Of a DNA stretch of 64,000 bases, positions 38,002-47,607 are shown piece after piece (within the stretch, counting starts at the first letter, position 1; each line of letters opens with the position of its first letter). A program made the position numbers and the translations under genes. The DNA is from Natronocella acetinitrilica (lineage in GTDB: Bacteria > Pseudomonadota > Gammaproteobacteria > Nitrococcales > Aquisalimonadaceae), in the NCBI RefSeq assembly GCF_024170285.1, contig NZ_JALJXV010000002.1, positions 248,001-312,000 of the forward strand, read 5' to 3'. The notes below the pieces were generated by a model that had not been told where the DNA came from, made no database searches, and saw only the letters and a program-made list of their open reading frames with translations.

Positions 38002-38784
38002 ATGAGACTTACTAACAAGGTCGCAATCGTCACCGGATCGGCTCGCGGCATCGGCCGTGCCATCGCCGAGGGCTACGCGCGAGAGGGCGCGCGGGTCGTC
38101 ATCGCCGACCTGGACCAGCAAAGCGCCGCCGCCGCCGCGACGGAACTCGAGGCTACTGGGGCGGAGGCCATGGGCATTGCCATGGACGTCACCGATGAGC
38201 GTGCGGTAGACACCGGCGTACAGCAGGTGGTAGACCGCTGGGGCTGCGTCGACATCCTCGTCGCCAATGCCGGCATACAGCACATTGATCCCCTGGACAA
38301 ACTCGACTTCAGTGACTGGCGTAAAGTCATGGCCGTTCACCTGGACGGCGCCTTTCTCGTCACCCGTGCCTGCCTACAACACATGTACGTGAATGACCGT
38401 GGCGGCTGCATCCTTTACATGGGTTCCGTCCACAGCAAGCTGGCGTCGCCCTTGAAGGCGCCGTATGTCGCCGCCAAGCATGCCCTGCTGGGACTCTGCC
38501 GATCCGTTGCAAAGGAAGGTGCGCGCCACGGAGTGCGCAGTAATGTCATCTGCCCTGGCTTCGTGCGCACACCGCTGGTGGACAAGCAGATCCCCGAGCA
38601 GGCGCGGGAGTTGGGCATCTCCGAAGAGGCGGTCATCCGCGATGTGATGCTCAAGGACACCGTAGACGGCGAGTTCACAACCCTGGAGGACGTGGCCCAG
38701 CTTGCCATCGATCTGGCGGCATTCCCGTCCGCCGCCCTTACCGGTCAGTCCGTGGTGGTCAGCCACGGCTGGTACATGCAATAA
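38002..38784 (+). CDS. hbdH: D-3-hydroxybutyrate dehydrogenase (SDR family)
   Basis: The 260-residue short-chain dehydrogenase has the NAD-binding [35 protein letters not shown], and the catalytic Ser-Tyr-Lys in [26 protein letters not shown]. The stretch [18 protein letters not shown] and the [18 protein letters not shown] segment are characteristic of the 3-hydroxybutyrate dehydrogenase subfamily, where His and Lys bind the substrate carboxylate. It oxidises (R)-3-hydroxybutyrate to acetoacetate with NAD. AGGAG lies nine bases before the ATG. The next gene activates acetoacetate. Confidence 0.92.
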   Translation: MRLTNKVAIVTGSARGIGRAIAEGYAREGARVVIADLDQQSAAAAATELEATGAEAMGIAMDVTDERAVDTGVQQVVDRWGCVDILVANAGIQHIDPLDKLDFSDWRKVMAVHLDGAFLVTRACLQHMYVNDRGGCILYMGSVHSKLASPLKAPYVAAKHALLGLCRSVAKEGARHGVRSNVICPGFVRTPLVDKQIPEQARELGISEEAVIRDVMLKDTVDGEFTTLEDVAQLAIDLAAFPSAALTGQSVVVSHGWYMQ

Positions 38785-38809
38785 CCGCAGAGCGAGGATA
38801 TCCACAGCC

Positions 38810-40792
38810 ATGACAACGAGCGACGAAATCCTCTGGACACCCGGCAACGCCCAACTGCAAGACAGCCGGATGGCCGACTACCTGCGCTGGTTGGCTGCCG
38901 AGGGTTACGGAAGCTTTGATGATTACGCGTCCCTGCACGCCTGGTCCATCAGCGACCTGGAGGCGTTCTGGAAATCCATTTGGCGCTATTGCGGGCTCTC
39001 CGCCGAGACGGCGCCCAGGGCCATGCTCGGCAAGCGGGACATGCCAGGGGCCGAGTGGCTCCCCGGCGCTCGTCTCAACTTCGCCGCAAACCTGCTGCGC
39101 CATGCCCAGGGCGAAAACGCGGACCGCGAGGCCATCGTCGCCGTGGCCGAATGCCGGCCGACCCTGCGCAAGACGTACCGCGAGCTCCATGCCGACGTCG
39201 GCGCATTCGAAGGCTTCCTGCGCGCCCAAGGGGTCAAGACCGGCGATCGCGTAGCCGGGCTGGTGGCCAATGGCTATGAAACCATGGTGGCCATGCTGGC
39301 CACCACAAGCCTCGGGGCGATCTGGTCGTCGGCGTCACCCGACTTCGGCACCGAAGCCACTCACGATCGCTTCGGCCAGATCGAACCCACCATACTGGTG
39401 GCCGTGAACGGCTATGGCTTCGGCGGCAAGACCTTCAACCGCCTGGAGCAATTGCAGACACTGGCCGGGCGGCTCGACACCGTGCGCAAGGTCGTGGTGG
39501 TGGACCAGCTCCCCGGTACCGGGCTACCCGACGGCGATCGCTTCGTCGCCTGGGATGACGCCCTGTCCGCGCACCAGGGAGAGGAGCCGAGTTTCACCCC
39601 CCTGCCCGCCGACCATCCCGTGTACATACTCTATTCATCCGGCACAACGGGAAAACCCAAGTGCATCGTCCATGGCGCCGGCGGCCTACTGCTGAATCAC
39701 GCGAAAGAGCTGATCCTGCACGGCGATGTCGGTCCCGGAGACCGCTTTCTCTACTTCACCACCTGTGGCTGGATGATGTGGAACTGGCAGGCCTCGGTAT
39801 TGTTGACTGGTGCGAGCGTGATGACCTACGACGGCTCCCCGGCCTATCCGGACCTGGGCATGCTCTGGCGACTGATCGACAGCGAGAATCTGACCCATTT
39901 CGGCACCAGCGCCCGCTTCCTCGCCGGCTGCCGCAAGCGTGAACTCACTCCCGGCAAGACCGAGAACCTGGATCACTTGCGCGTGGTGTTCTCCACCGGC
40001 TCTCCCCTGCTGCCGGAGGACTACGACTGGTTCTACGACAATGTGTCGCGGGAGATCCTGCTCGGCTCCATCGCCGGCGGGACCGACATCTGCGGCTGCT
40101 TTGTCGGCAGCAACCCCATGCTCCCGGTGCGCCGCGGCGAGATCCAGTGCCGCCTGCTTGGTGTCGATGCGGTGGCCTACTCCCCGGACGGCCAGGCACT
40201 GGAGGACGGCCGCGGTGAGCTGGTCTGCCGGCAGCCGCTGCCTTCCATGCCGGTTGGATTCTGGCAGGACGCCGATGGAGCCCGGTACCGCGGCGCCTAC
40301 TTCGAGACCTTCGAGGGTGTCTGGGCCCACGGTGATTTCGTGCGCTTCACGCCATCGGGCGGCGCCATCATTTATGGCCGCTCTGACGCCACCCTGAACC
40401 CCGGCGGTGTACGCATCGGAACCGCCGAGATCTACCGACAGGTGGAGACCATCGAGGCGATCGCCGACAGTCTGGTGGTTGGGCGCCCCGTCGATGGCGA
40501 CGTGGAAGTGGTGCTGCTGGTGACTCTGGCCCAAGGCGAGTCGCTGACGCCGGCATTGCGCAAGCTGATCCGCGACCGGATTCGATCCAACGCCAGTCCG
40601 CGGCACGTACCATCGCACCTGATCGCAGTGAATGACATTCCGTACACCCGCAGCGGCAAGAAAGTGGAGATCGCTGTTGCGCGGTTGCTACAGGGCGAGA
40701 AGGACCCAGGCAATCTGGGCGCTCTGACCAATCCGGAGTCGTTGGCACACATCCGCGAAACACTAATCGCAGAAGGTCTGCTCGACGGCTAG
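38810..40792 (+). CDS. aacS: Acetoacetyl-CoA synthetase (acetoacetate-CoA ligase)
   Basis: This 660-residue ANL-superfamily ligase makes acetoacetyl-CoA from acetoacetate, CoA and ATP. Motifs include YILYSSGTTGKPKCIVHGAGG (phosphate-binding loop), TTCGWMMWNWQASVL, SIAGGTDICGCFVGSNP, YGRSDATLNPGGVRIGTAEIY with the adenylate Asp, and the C-terminal TRSGKKVEIAV with the catalytic Lys. N-terminal YGSFDDYASLHAWSISDLEAFWKSIW is typical of the acetoacetate branch. The ATG at 38810 has GAGGA 11 bases upstream; the frame extends back into hbdH. It is the last gene of the operon and is followed by a strong terminator. Confidence 0.95.
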   Translation: MTTSDEILWTPGNAQLQDSRMADYLRWLAAEGYGSFDDYASLHAWSISDLEAFWKSIWRYCGLSAETAPRAMLGKRDMPGAEWLPGARLNFAANLLRHAQGENADREAIVAVAECRPTLRKTYRELHADVGAFEGFLRAQGVKTGDRVAGLVANGYETMVAMLATTSLGAIWSSASPDFGTEATHDRFGQIEPTILVAVNGYGFGGKTFNRLEQLQTLAGRLDTVRKVVVVDQLPGTGLPDGDRFVAWDDALSAHQGEEPSFTPLPADHPVYILYSSGTTGKPKCIVHGAGGLLLNHAKELILHGDVGPGDRFLYFTTCGWMMWNWQASVLLTGASVMTYDGSPAYPDLGMLWRLIDSENLTHFGTSARFLAGCRKRELTPGKTENLDHLRVVFSTGSPLLPEDYDWFYDNVSREILLGSIAGGTDICGCFVGSNPMLPVRRGEIQCRLLGVDAVAYSPDGQALEDGRGELVCRQPLPSMPVGFWQDADGARYRGAYFETFEGVWAHGDFVRFTPSGGAIIYGRSDATLNPGGVRIGTAEIYRQVETIEAIADSLVVGRPVDGDVEVVLLVTLAQGESLTPALRKLIRDRIRSNASPRHVPSHLIAVNDIPYTRSGKKVEIAVARLLQGEKDPGNLGALTNPESLAHIRETLIAEGLLDG

Positions 40793-40815
40793 CAGCAGGG
40801 TCTCCTCCACGACTG

Positions 40816-40841
40816 GCCCGCCTTCACGGCGGGCTTTTTTT
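40816..40841 (+). terminator. Rho-independent terminator of the TRAP/hbdH/aacS operon
   Basis: GCCCGCC (40816-40822) pairs with GGCGGGC (40828-40834) around TTCAC and runs into seven T residues. It is 24 bases after the aacS stop and isolates the operon from pilB. Confidence 0.92.
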
Positions 40842-41023
40842 GTCTGAAGCAATCTCCCTGATGTGAAGACCCGGGTGTGCAAAACCTGCCAACCCCTTCA
40901 CAATCCCGAGGATTCGCCGTTCCTATCGCCGAAGCCCTTCGTTTATAGTGGTGCGGCGGTGATGGGCCTCACTTCGAGGCGAAGAAAAACCGTAGGCCAG
41001 GGCCGGGGCAGATCAAGAGACGC

Positions 41024-42742
41024 ATGGCGACAGCGAATCCCACAATCAAACTCAGTGGTCTGGCAGGTCGCCTCGTTCGCGACGGCCTACTGGATGAAGA
41101 ACTCACTCGGCAGGCAATCGAGTCAGCGCGCAAGGCAAAAGCGCCGCTGGTGGCTCACCTTGTGGAGCAGAAGCTCGTCACCGCCCAGGATCTTGCTCAT
41201 GCGGCGGCGAACGAGTTTGGCGTGCCGCTCATTGACCTGGCGGTGGTCGAACTCGATCAGCAGGTCACCAACCTGGTCAGTGAAAAGCTGATACGTCATC
41301 ACCAGGCATTGCCGTTGTTCAAGCGGGGCAAGCGGCTGTTCGTCGCTGTTTCCGACCCGACCAACCTGGATGCGCTGGACGAATTCAAATTCCACACCGG
41401 ACTGACCACCGAGCCGGTACTGGTGGAACAGGACAAGCTGGTCCGCTTCCTCGACAAGGCGCTGGAAGACCCGGGCGGCGGATTCACCGACCAGGATCTC
41501 GACGAGGACCTCGAGAATCTGTCGGTTAGCGGCGGCGATGAAGCCGGACCCAGCGGCGACGTGACGGAAGCCGACGCCGACGATGCGCCGGTGGTGCGCT
41601 TCGTGAACAAGGTGTTGCTTGACGCCATCAACAAGGGTGCGTCGGACGTTCATTTCGAACCCTACGAGAAGTCCTTCCGGGTGCGCTTCCGCCAAGACGG
41701 CATGCTGCGCACCGTTGCCAGCCCGCCGCTTGGTCTTGCGCCGCGGATTTCCGCCCGCATCAAGGTCATGTCCCGCATGGACATCGCCGAGCGCCGGGTG
41801 CCCCAGGACGGGCGCATCAAGATGAAGCTCTCCAAGACCCGGGCCATCGATTTTCGTGTCAACAGTTGTCCGACCCTGTTCGGCGAGAAGCTGGTGCTGC
41901 GTATTCTCGATCCGAGCCAGGCCATGCTCGGCATCGACGTGCTCGGCTATGAGCCCGAGCAGAAAGAACTGTTTATGGATGCCATTCATAAACCCTACGG
42001 GATGGTGCTGGTCACCGGCCCAACGGGTAGCGGTAAAACCGTCTCGCTGTACACGGCATTGAACATACTCAATACCGAGGATCGCAATATCTCCACCGTT
42101 GAGGATCCGGTTGAAATCAACCTCCAGGGCATTAACCAGGTCAACCTGAACGTGAAGGCGGGGCTCACCTTCCCCTCGGCTTTGCGCGCCTTCCTGCGCC
42201 AGGACCCGGATATCATCATGGTGGGTGAAATCCGTGACCTGGAAACGGCGGAGATCGCCATCAAGGCAGCACAGACCGGCCACATGGTGCTGTCAACACT
42301 GCACACCAATGACGCACCACAGACACTGACCCGGCTGGCGAACATGGGTGTACCGCCCTACAACATTGCGTCTTCGGTTAACCTGATCATTGCGCAGCGT
42401 CTGGCCCGTCGCCTGTGCAGCAATTGCAAGGAACCACAGGACATCCCCAAGGAAACCCTGCTCGACGAGGGTTTCACCGAGACGGACATCAAGGATCTCA
42501 CCATTTACGGGCCCAAGGGCTGCGATCAGTGCACCCTGGGCTACAAGGGTCGTGTCGGTCTCTACCAGGTCATGCCGGTTTCAGAAGCCATGGAACGCAT
42601 CATCATGTCTGGCGGTAACTCGCTGGAACTTGAGGATCAGGCTCGCAAGGAGGGTATCAACGACCTCCGGCGATCCGGTTTGATGAAGGTCATGCAGGGC
42701 ATGACCAGCCTGGAAGAGATCAACCGCGTGACCAAGGATTAG
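41024..42742 (+). CDS. pilB: Type IV pilus assembly ATPase PilB
   Basis: The 572-residue hexameric ATPase powers pilus extension at the cytoplasmic face. An N-terminal MshEN-type region (LVRDGLLDEELTRQAIESARKAKAPLVAHLVEQKLV, about 10-150) precedes the GspE/PilB ATPase domain with Walker A GPTGSGKT about 331-338, Asp-box VEDPVEI, Walker B IIMVGEIRDLETAEIA and LSTLHTNDAP. A tetracysteine zinc site (CSNCKEP and CDQC) is present. It starts the pilB-pilC-pilD cluster. No pilin gene precedes it, unlike in Pseudomonas. TATAGT near 40945 is a possible -10 without a strong -35. A FimX-like protein is encoded 8 kb upstream. Confidence 0.96.
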   Translation: MATANPTIKLSGLAGRLVRDGLLDEELTRQAIESARKAKAPLVAHLVEQKLVTAQDLAHAAANEFGVPLIDLAVVELDQQVTNLVSEKLIRHHQALPLFKRGKRLFVAVSDPTNLDALDEFKFHTGLTTEPVLVEQDKLVRFLDKALEDPGGGFTDQDLDEDLENLSVSGGDEAGPSGDVTEADADDAPVVRFVNKVLLDAINKGASDVHFEPYEKSFRVRFRQDGMLRTVASPPLGLAPRISARIKVMSRMDIAERRVPQDGRIKMKLSKTRAIDFRVNSCPTLFGEKLVLRILDPSQAMLGIDVLGYEPEQKELFMDAIHKPYGMVLVTGPTGSGKTVSLYTALNILNTEDRNISTVEDPVEINLQGINQVNLNVKAGLTFPSALRAFLRQDPDIIMVGEIRDLETAEIAIKAAQTGHMVLSTLHTNDAPQTLTRLANMGVPPYNIASSVNLIIAQRLARRLCSNCKEPQDIPKETLLDEGFTETDIKDLTIYGPKGCDQCTLGYKGRVGLYQVMPVSEAMERIIMSGGNSLELEDQARKEGINDLRRSGLMKVMQGMTSLEEINRVTKD

Positions 42743-42765
42743 CGAGAACAACCAAGGACGCAGCC

Positions 42766-43989
42766 ATGGCTCAGAAGGCAGCGAAAATTCCGACGTTTGT
42801 CTGGGAAGGGACCGACAAGCGAGGCGAGAAGGTCAAGGGTGAGGCACAGGCTGCCAACGTCACCATGATGAAGGCCGAGTTGCGCCGGCAGGGCATTCAG
42901 CCCAAGGCCGTGCGCAAGAAATCGGCGCTCGCTGCCCTGGGCAAGGGCCGCAAGAAGATCACCGCCGGCGACATTGCCGTGTTCAGCCGCCAGCTCGCCA
43001 CCATGATGAGCGCCGGCGTACCGCTGGTGCAGGGTCTGGATATCGTCGGTCGGGGCCATGAGAACCCGGCCATGCGCGATCTGGTCATGGAGATCAAGAC
43101 CGACGTCGAGGGCGGCAGCAACCTGAGCGAGTCCCTGGGCAAGCACCCACGCCACTTCAACGAACTGTTCTGCAACCTCGTGCAGGCCGGTGAGGCCGCC
43201 GGTGTGCTCGACACCCTGCTGGACAAACTCGCGACCTATCTCGAGAAAACGGAATCGATCAAGAAAAAGATCAAGAAGGCACTTTTCTACCCCACGGCGG
43301 TTCTGGTAGTGGCCTTTGCAGTAACAGCGCTGCTGCTGTATTTCGTGGTGCCACAGTTTCAGTCCCTGTTTCAGGGCTTCGGTGCCGATCTGCCGGTATT
43401 CACCCAGTTTGTGGTCACCCTTTCCGACTTCATGCAGGCCAACGGGCTCGTCATCCTGGTGGTTCTGGTCGCCCTTGGCGTCGGCTTTGTCGAGGCCAAG
43501 AAACGATCACCCAAATTCGTCCACTTCCTCGACCGGGTCTCTCTACGCATTCCGGTCATCGGACAGATTCTCCACAAGGCGGCAGTGGCCCGCTACGCGC
43601 GCACCCTTTCCACCATGTTCGCCGCTGGCGTTCCGCTGGTGGATGCCCTGGAATCCGTCTCCGGCGCCACTGGCAACTACGTGTATAGCCAGGCCGTGTT
43701 GCAAATGAAAGAGCAGGTGGCCAGCGGTCAGCAGCTGCAGACGTCCATGCGCCTGACCAATCTGTTTCCGAACATGGTCATCCAGATGACGGCCATCGGC
43801 GAGGAGTCCGGCTCTCTGGACAGCATGCTGGCCAAGGTTGCCGACTTCTACGAAGAAGAAGTGGACAACCTGATCGATAGCCTGAGCAGCCTGCTCGAAC
43901 CCATGATCATGGTCATACTCGGCGTGCTGGTGGGTGGCCTGGTGGTGGCCATGTATCTGCCGATCTTCCAGATGGGCTCGGTGATCTGA
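42766..43989 (+). CDS. pilC: Type IV pilus inner-membrane platform protein PilC
   Basis: The 407-residue polytopic protein carries two GspF domains (about 70-193 and 273-395). Visible signatures are FSRQLATMMSAGVPLVQGLDIVGRG, LFCNLVQAGEAAGVLDTLLDKLATYLEK, TLSTMFAAGVPLVDALESVSGATGN and MIQMTAIGEESGSLDSMLAKVADFYEEEVD, plus three hydrophobic helices. It links PilB to the growing pilus. AAGGA lies seven bases before the ATG, 23 bases after pilB. Confidence 0.96.
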   Translation: MAQKAAKIPTFVWEGTDKRGEKVKGEAQAANVTMMKAELRRQGIQPKAVRKKSALAALGKGRKKITAGDIAVFSRQLATMMSAGVPLVQGLDIVGRGHENPAMRDLVMEIKTDVEGGSNLSESLGKHPRHFNELFCNLVQAGEAAGVLDTLLDKLATYLEKTESIKKKIKKALFYPTAVLVVAFAVTALLLYFVVPQFQSLFQGFGADLPVFTQFVVTLSDFMQANGLVILVVLVALGVGFVEAKKRSPKFVHFLDRVSLRIPVIGQILHKAAVARYARTLSTMFAAGVPLVDALESVSGATGNYVYSQAVLQMKEQVASGQQLQTSMRLTNLFPNMVIQMTAIGEESGSLDSMLAKVADFYEEEVDNLIDSLSSLLEPMIMVILGVLVGGLVVAMYLPIFQMGSVI

Positions 43990-44026
43990 TCGAGCTGCCC
44001 ATTCAGAACAAGAAGGACACTGCTTG

Positions 44027-44902
44027 ATGTCCGCGCTTGCAGCGCTGGAACACTCACCTGCGTTGCTGATCACCGCAACCCTGTTGCTCGGGTTGCTGGT
44101 AGGCAGCTTTCTCAACGTGGTTATTCTGCGGGCTCCGCAGATGCTGTTCCGTGAATGGCGCGCCCAGGCTCGCGAGATTCTCGAGCAACCCGCGGACAGC
44201 GCCGATACCGAGCCGTTCAACCTGGTCCGCCCTGCCTCGCACTGCCCGAACTGCGGCCATGGCATCAAGCCCTGGGAGAACATCCCGGTGCTGAGCTGGG
44301 TTGTGCTTCGCGGCAAGTGCAGCGGCTGCGGGGCTGCCATCAGCCCCCGTTACCCTGCCGTGGAACTGGCCACCGGACTACTCTCCGCCATTGTCGCCTG
44401 GCAATTGGGCTGGGGCGTGGAGTTGTTCCCCGCCCTGATCCTGACCTGGGTACTCATTGCGCTCTCCGGCATCGACATCGACCACCAGATCCTGCCGGAC
44501 AACATGACCCTGCCGGCGCTTTGGCTGGGGTTGATCCTGGCGCTTGTACCCGTTTTTGTCAGCCCGACGGACGCCATTCTCGGCGCCGTCGCGGGCTACC
44601 TGAGCCTATGGCTGGTATTTCAGGCCTTTCGCCTGGCCACGGGCAAGGAGGGCATGGGTTACGGTGACTTCAAGCTGCTTGCCCTGCTGGGAGCTTGGCT
44701 GGGCTGGGCGGCCTTGCCAGTCATCATTCTGCTATCCGCCCTGGTGGGTGCCGTCGCCGGCATACTCATGATTCTGCTGCTCGGGCGCGACCGTCAGCTG
44801 CCCATTCCCTTCGGCCCCTATCTTGCGGGCGCAGGCTGGCTCGCCCTATTGTGGGGTGACGACCTGACCAACTTCTATCTTTCAATTTCCGGGCTCGCCT
44901 GA
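44027..44902 (+). CDS. pilD: Prepilin leader peptidase/N-methyltransferase PilD
   Basis: The 291-residue membrane protease cleaves and N-methylates type IV prepilins and type II secretion pseudopilins. The cytoplasmic loop has the two CxxC pairs (HCPNCGHGIKPWENIPVLSW and KCSGCGAAISPRYP). The catalytic aspartates lie in GIDIDHQILPDNMTLP and GYGDFKLLALLGAW. The ATG at 44027 has AAGGA nine bases upstream. Order pilC-pilD-coaE is conserved. Confidence 0.96.
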   Translation: MSALAALEHSPALLITATLLLGLLVGSFLNVVILRAPQMLFREWRAQAREILEQPADSADTEPFNLVRPASHCPNCGHGIKPWENIPVLSWVVLRGKCSGCGAAISPRYPAVELATGLLSAIVAWQLGWGVELFPALILTWVLIALSGIDIDHQILPDNMTLPALWLGLILALVPVFVSPTDAILGAVAGYLSLWLVFQAFRLATGKEGMGYGDFKLLALLGAWLGWAALPVIILLSALVGAVAGILMILLLGRDRQLPIPFGPYLAGAGWLALLWGDDLTNFYLSISGLA

Positions 44903-44922
44903 CAGGTAATCAGGAGTACGCC

Positions 44923-45537
44923 ATGTTCGTCGTCGGATTGACCGGCGGGATTGCCAGCGGCAAGACCACGGTTTCTGATCTCTTCGCCAGCCTGGGCGCC
45001 ACTGTTGTTGATACCGATATCGGTGCGCGCGCCGTCGTCGCTCCAGGGCAGACCGGGCTGGATGCCATTGTCCGGCATTTCGGCAAGCAGATCCTCAAGC
45101 CCGACGGCACACTGGATCGGGCCGCTCTGAGACAGCGGGTGTTCGATGAGCCGGAGCAACGCGAATGGCTGGAGAGCCTGCTACACCCCCTGATCATTGA
45201 CTGGGCCCGACAGCGGATTACCGAGGCAGCAGGACCCTACGTGGTGCTGGTGATTCCCCTGCTGGTGGAAAGTGGCGCCCTGCGGGAGTTGCTCTCCCGC
45301 GTGCTCGTCGTGGATGTGCCGGAGCATGTACAGGTGTCGCGCTTACAACAGCGGGATGGCAGCAGTGAGTCTGCGGCGCGGGCCATACTGCGCACCCAGG
45401 CCAGGCGTGATCAACGCCTCGCAATCGCCGATGACGTCATCGAGAACACCAGCGAGCAGGCCGCCCTGAGGGCCCGTGTCGAGACGCTGCATCAGCACTA
45501 CCTTTCACTGGCGGCCAATGTCGGCGACAATGCGTGA
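44923..45537 (+). CDS. coaE: Dephospho-CoA kinase CoaE
   Basis: The 204-residue P-loop kinase phosphorylates the ribose 3'-OH of dephospho-CoA, the last step of CoA synthesis. Walker A is GLTGGIASGKTT at residues 5-16; TVVDTDIGARAVVAPG, LHPLI, PLLVESG and RVLVVDVPEHVQVSRLQQRD are typical. AGGAG lies six bases before the ATG. It follows pilD by 20 bases and overlaps or abuts zapD. Confidence 0.95.
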   Translation: MFVVGLTGGIASGKTTVSDLFASLGATVVDTDIGARAVVAPGQTGLDAIVRHFGKQILKPDGTLDRAALRQRVFDEPEQREWLESLLHPLIIDWARQRITEAAGPYVVLVIPLLVESGALRELLSRVLVVDVPEHVQVSRLQQRDGSSESAARAILRTQARRDQRLAIADDVIENTSEQAALRARVETLHQHYLSLAANVGDNA

Positions 45538-45574
45538 CGACACGGGTAAGCGAGCGCCACGGGCACCAGACAGT

Positions 45575-46360
45575 ATGGATGGAGTACAAGGCCGGACGAT
45601 CATTGCCTTCGAACAGCCGTTGAACGAGCGGATGCGGATCCTGATGCGACTTGAGCATCTGTTCCAGCAGAGTCGGTTCGCCATTGACGGCGACAGCGAA
45701 TGGCACAGCCGCCTTGCGCTCGGCACGCTGGTTGAAATACTCGATATCCTCACCCGTGGCGACGTCAAGTCCGAACTCATGAAAGAGCTGGATCGGGTCG
45801 GGCAGATGCTGCACCGGCTCGAGGAAAAACCCGGTGTCGACACCGACCGCCTGCACCACTACATCAACGAGTGCGACCGCCTGCTTGACCGTCTGCGGGA
45901 ACACAAGGGGCAGCTCGGCGCCAGCCTCCGCCAGGACGAGCTACTCTCCGCCCTGAGCCAACGCAGCGGCATTGCCGGCGGTACATGCGCATTTGACCTT
46001 CCCGGCTATCATTACTGGTTGCATCTGCCCGCGCAGAGCCGCCGCCAGGCCCTGGAAGACTGGTTCGGCGTGCTGCGCGCCGTGCAGGAGGCAACGGATC
46101 TCATCCTGCAACTGGTCCGCGAGAGTGCCACGCCGCGCAGTCAGGTCGCCCGAGACGGCGTCTACCAACGCAATCTCGACCGCAATACGCCCTACCAGAT
46201 GGTGCGGGTGGAATTGCCGGAAGGCAGCCCCTGGTTCGCGGAGATCAGTGGCAGCAAGCATTTCGTGACCATCCGCTTTCTGGAGCAACCCTCCACGGCG
46301 GATCGTGCGGCCCAGATATCCACCGACGTCGAGTTCAGCCTGCGCTGCTGCATGCTCTGA
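45575..46360 (+). CDS. zapD: Cell division protein ZapD (YacF)
   Basis: The protein bundles FtsZ filaments at the Z ring. After the start it reads [24 protein letters not shown], the ZapD signature, followed by [21 protein letters not shown] and a C-terminal FEQ-like [26 protein letters not shown]. The start is uncertain: the ATG at 45575 gives a length (261) and N-terminus like the family but has no clear ribosome-binding site. The ATG at 45530 overlaps the coaE stop by eight bases and could be used by coupling, adding 15 residues. Confidence 0.92.
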   Translation: MDGVQGRTIIAFEQPLNERMRILMRLEHLFQQSRFAIDGDSEWHSRLALGTLVEILDILTRGDVKSELMKELDRVGQMLHRLEEKPGVDTDRLHHYINECDRLLDRLREHKGQLGASLRQDELLSALSQRSGIAGGTCAFDLPGYHYWLHLPAQSRRQALEDWFGVLRAVQEATDLILQLVRESATPRSQVARDGVYQRNLDRNTPYQMVRVELPEGSPWFAEISGSKHFVTIRFLEQPSTADRAAQISTDVEFSLRCCML

Positions 46361-46383
46361 ACGCGTGCGAGAGTGTGACTACC

Positions 46384-46596
46384 ATGACTCAATACATACA
46401 TTGCCCCCATTGCCGGAAGCCCGTTGCCTGGAAAAGTGAGTCGCGCTGGCGGCCGTTTTGCAGCGAACGATGCAAGATGATCGACCTGGGGGGCTGGATG
46501 AGTGAAGAGCACCGCATCCCCGGCGTGGAACTGCCGGATGACATGCTCGACGAGGTGAGGGAACACTTCGATCCAGCCAACGACGAGCACCGCTGA
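46384..46596 (+). CDS. yacG: DNA gyrase inhibitor YacG
   Basis: A 70-residue zinc protein with Cys7-x2-Cys10 (CPHC) and Cys26-x3-Cys30 (CSERC) that fits YacG, which binds GyrB and inhibits supercoiling in E. coli. The acidic C-terminal tail ([15 protein letters not shown]) is typical. A GTG three codons upstream is a possible alternative start. It closes the coaE-zapD-yacG group. Confidence 0.93.
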   Translation: MTQYIHCPHCRKPVAWKSESRWRPFCSERCKMIDLGGWMSEEHRIPGVELPDDMLDEVREHFDPANDEHR

Positions 46597-46623
46597 GACA
46601 CCCGCGCAGCTGACAGGCCTGTA

Positions 46624-47607
46624 TCAGGGGCTCCACAGGGCGCTGATGGCCGCAATCCCCTGGGCCCGGTGATACCGGGCAATATCGAGGTGCGTTGCCC
46701 GCATGCCGCCCAGGGCGAATACCGGGAAGGGGCGATTGCGGATCAGCTCCGCAAAGGCGGGAAAGCCCAGCGGCTCGGCACCCGGATGGCTTGCTGTGCG
46801 CTCCACCGGCCCCAGCACGCAGAAATCCACCTGCAGCGCTTCGGCACGATCCAGCTCCAACGCATCGTGACACGAGGCAGACAGGAGTTGCCCGGAAGCC
46901 AGGGCCGGACGGGTAGAGACGCTATTCAGCCGTCTGCTGGTCAAGTGCAGGCCGGTGCCGAGTTGCGCTGCCAGCCCCGGGTCCCTGTTCAGCTGCAAGA
47001 GCGCCCCATGCCGTTGACAGAGTTCCCGGCATTGCTCTGCAAGTCGCGTATATTCGTCGTCATCCAGATCATGGGCTCGCAACTGAACCAGTCGTATACC
47101 AGCCAGGAGGCGGTGCTGCAGTTGCCGCAGAAAGTCCCGTTCCGCCCCTGGCACGGGCTGCGGCGAAATCAGGTACTGGTGTGGTAGACGAACAGCACGA
47201 ACGATAGGGTTATTGGCGTCAGGGAAGCGGTATTCCTCCAGCGCTGCCGGGGCAACCCAGCGCAACGGCTGCCCCTCGCGCCCAGTGGGCTCGCCGTCGA
47301 AGGCGAGGATATCCCAGACGTCCAGGAGTACCTTCTTCTCTGGATAACGATGGGCAATCCGCAGCAGGGGAAACATGCGCCGCGGGACGATGCCCAGTTC
47401 CTCGCGAAGTTCGCGACGCAAGGCGGCGTGGATGTCCTCGTCGGGTTCCACCTTGCCGCCGGGAAACTCCCAGCGGCCACCCTGATGGGCGTGCGGCGCA
47501 CGACGGGCAATCAACACCCGGCCCTGACCGTCACGAATGACAGCCACCGCCACATGCACGCCGTCCGACTCCACCCGGAGCCCGGCAAAGGGGTCGGACT
47601 CGATCAT
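46624..47607 (-). CDS. mutT: Nudix hydrolase MutT fused to a ThiE/TenI-like domain
   Basis: The 327-residue protein has an N-terminal Nudix domain (about 10-135) with the full box GGKVEPDEDIHAALRRELREELG, consistent with 8-oxo-dGTP diphosphatase activity, and a C-terminal (beta/alpha)8 domain like thiamine phosphate synthase (about 150-325; QHRLLAGIRLVQLRAHDLDDDEY, GLHLTSRRLN, GPVERTASHPGAEPLGFPAF, VFALGGM). The same fusion occurs in pseudomonads. Whether the ThiE-like part is active is unclear; its GxHLGQ-type motif reads GLHLTS. The ATG overlaps the argJ TGA (ATGA), fixing the start. Confidence 0.93.
   Translation of the reverse strand: MIESDPFAGLRVESDGVHVAVAVIRDGQGRVLIARRAPHAHQGGRWEFPGGKVEPDEDIHAALRRELREELGIVPRRMFPLLRIAHRYPEKKVLLDVWDILAFDGEPTGREGQPLRWVAPAALEEYRFPDANNPIVRAVRLPHQYLISPQPVPGAERDFLRQLQHRLLAGIRLVQLRAHDLDDDEYTRLAEQCRELCQRHGALLQLNRDPGLAAQLGTGLHLTSRRLNSVSTRPALASGQLLSASCHDALELDRAEALQVDFCVLGPVERTASHPGAEPLGFPAFAELIRNRPFPVFALGGMRATHLDIARYHRAQGIAAISALWSP

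Noticed and set aside
36847-38340. 497-codon minus-strand frame opposite dctM and hbdH
   Set aside because: Its sequence is His-, Gln- and Glu-rich low-complexity typical of an antisense shadow, and it crosses two well-supported genes.
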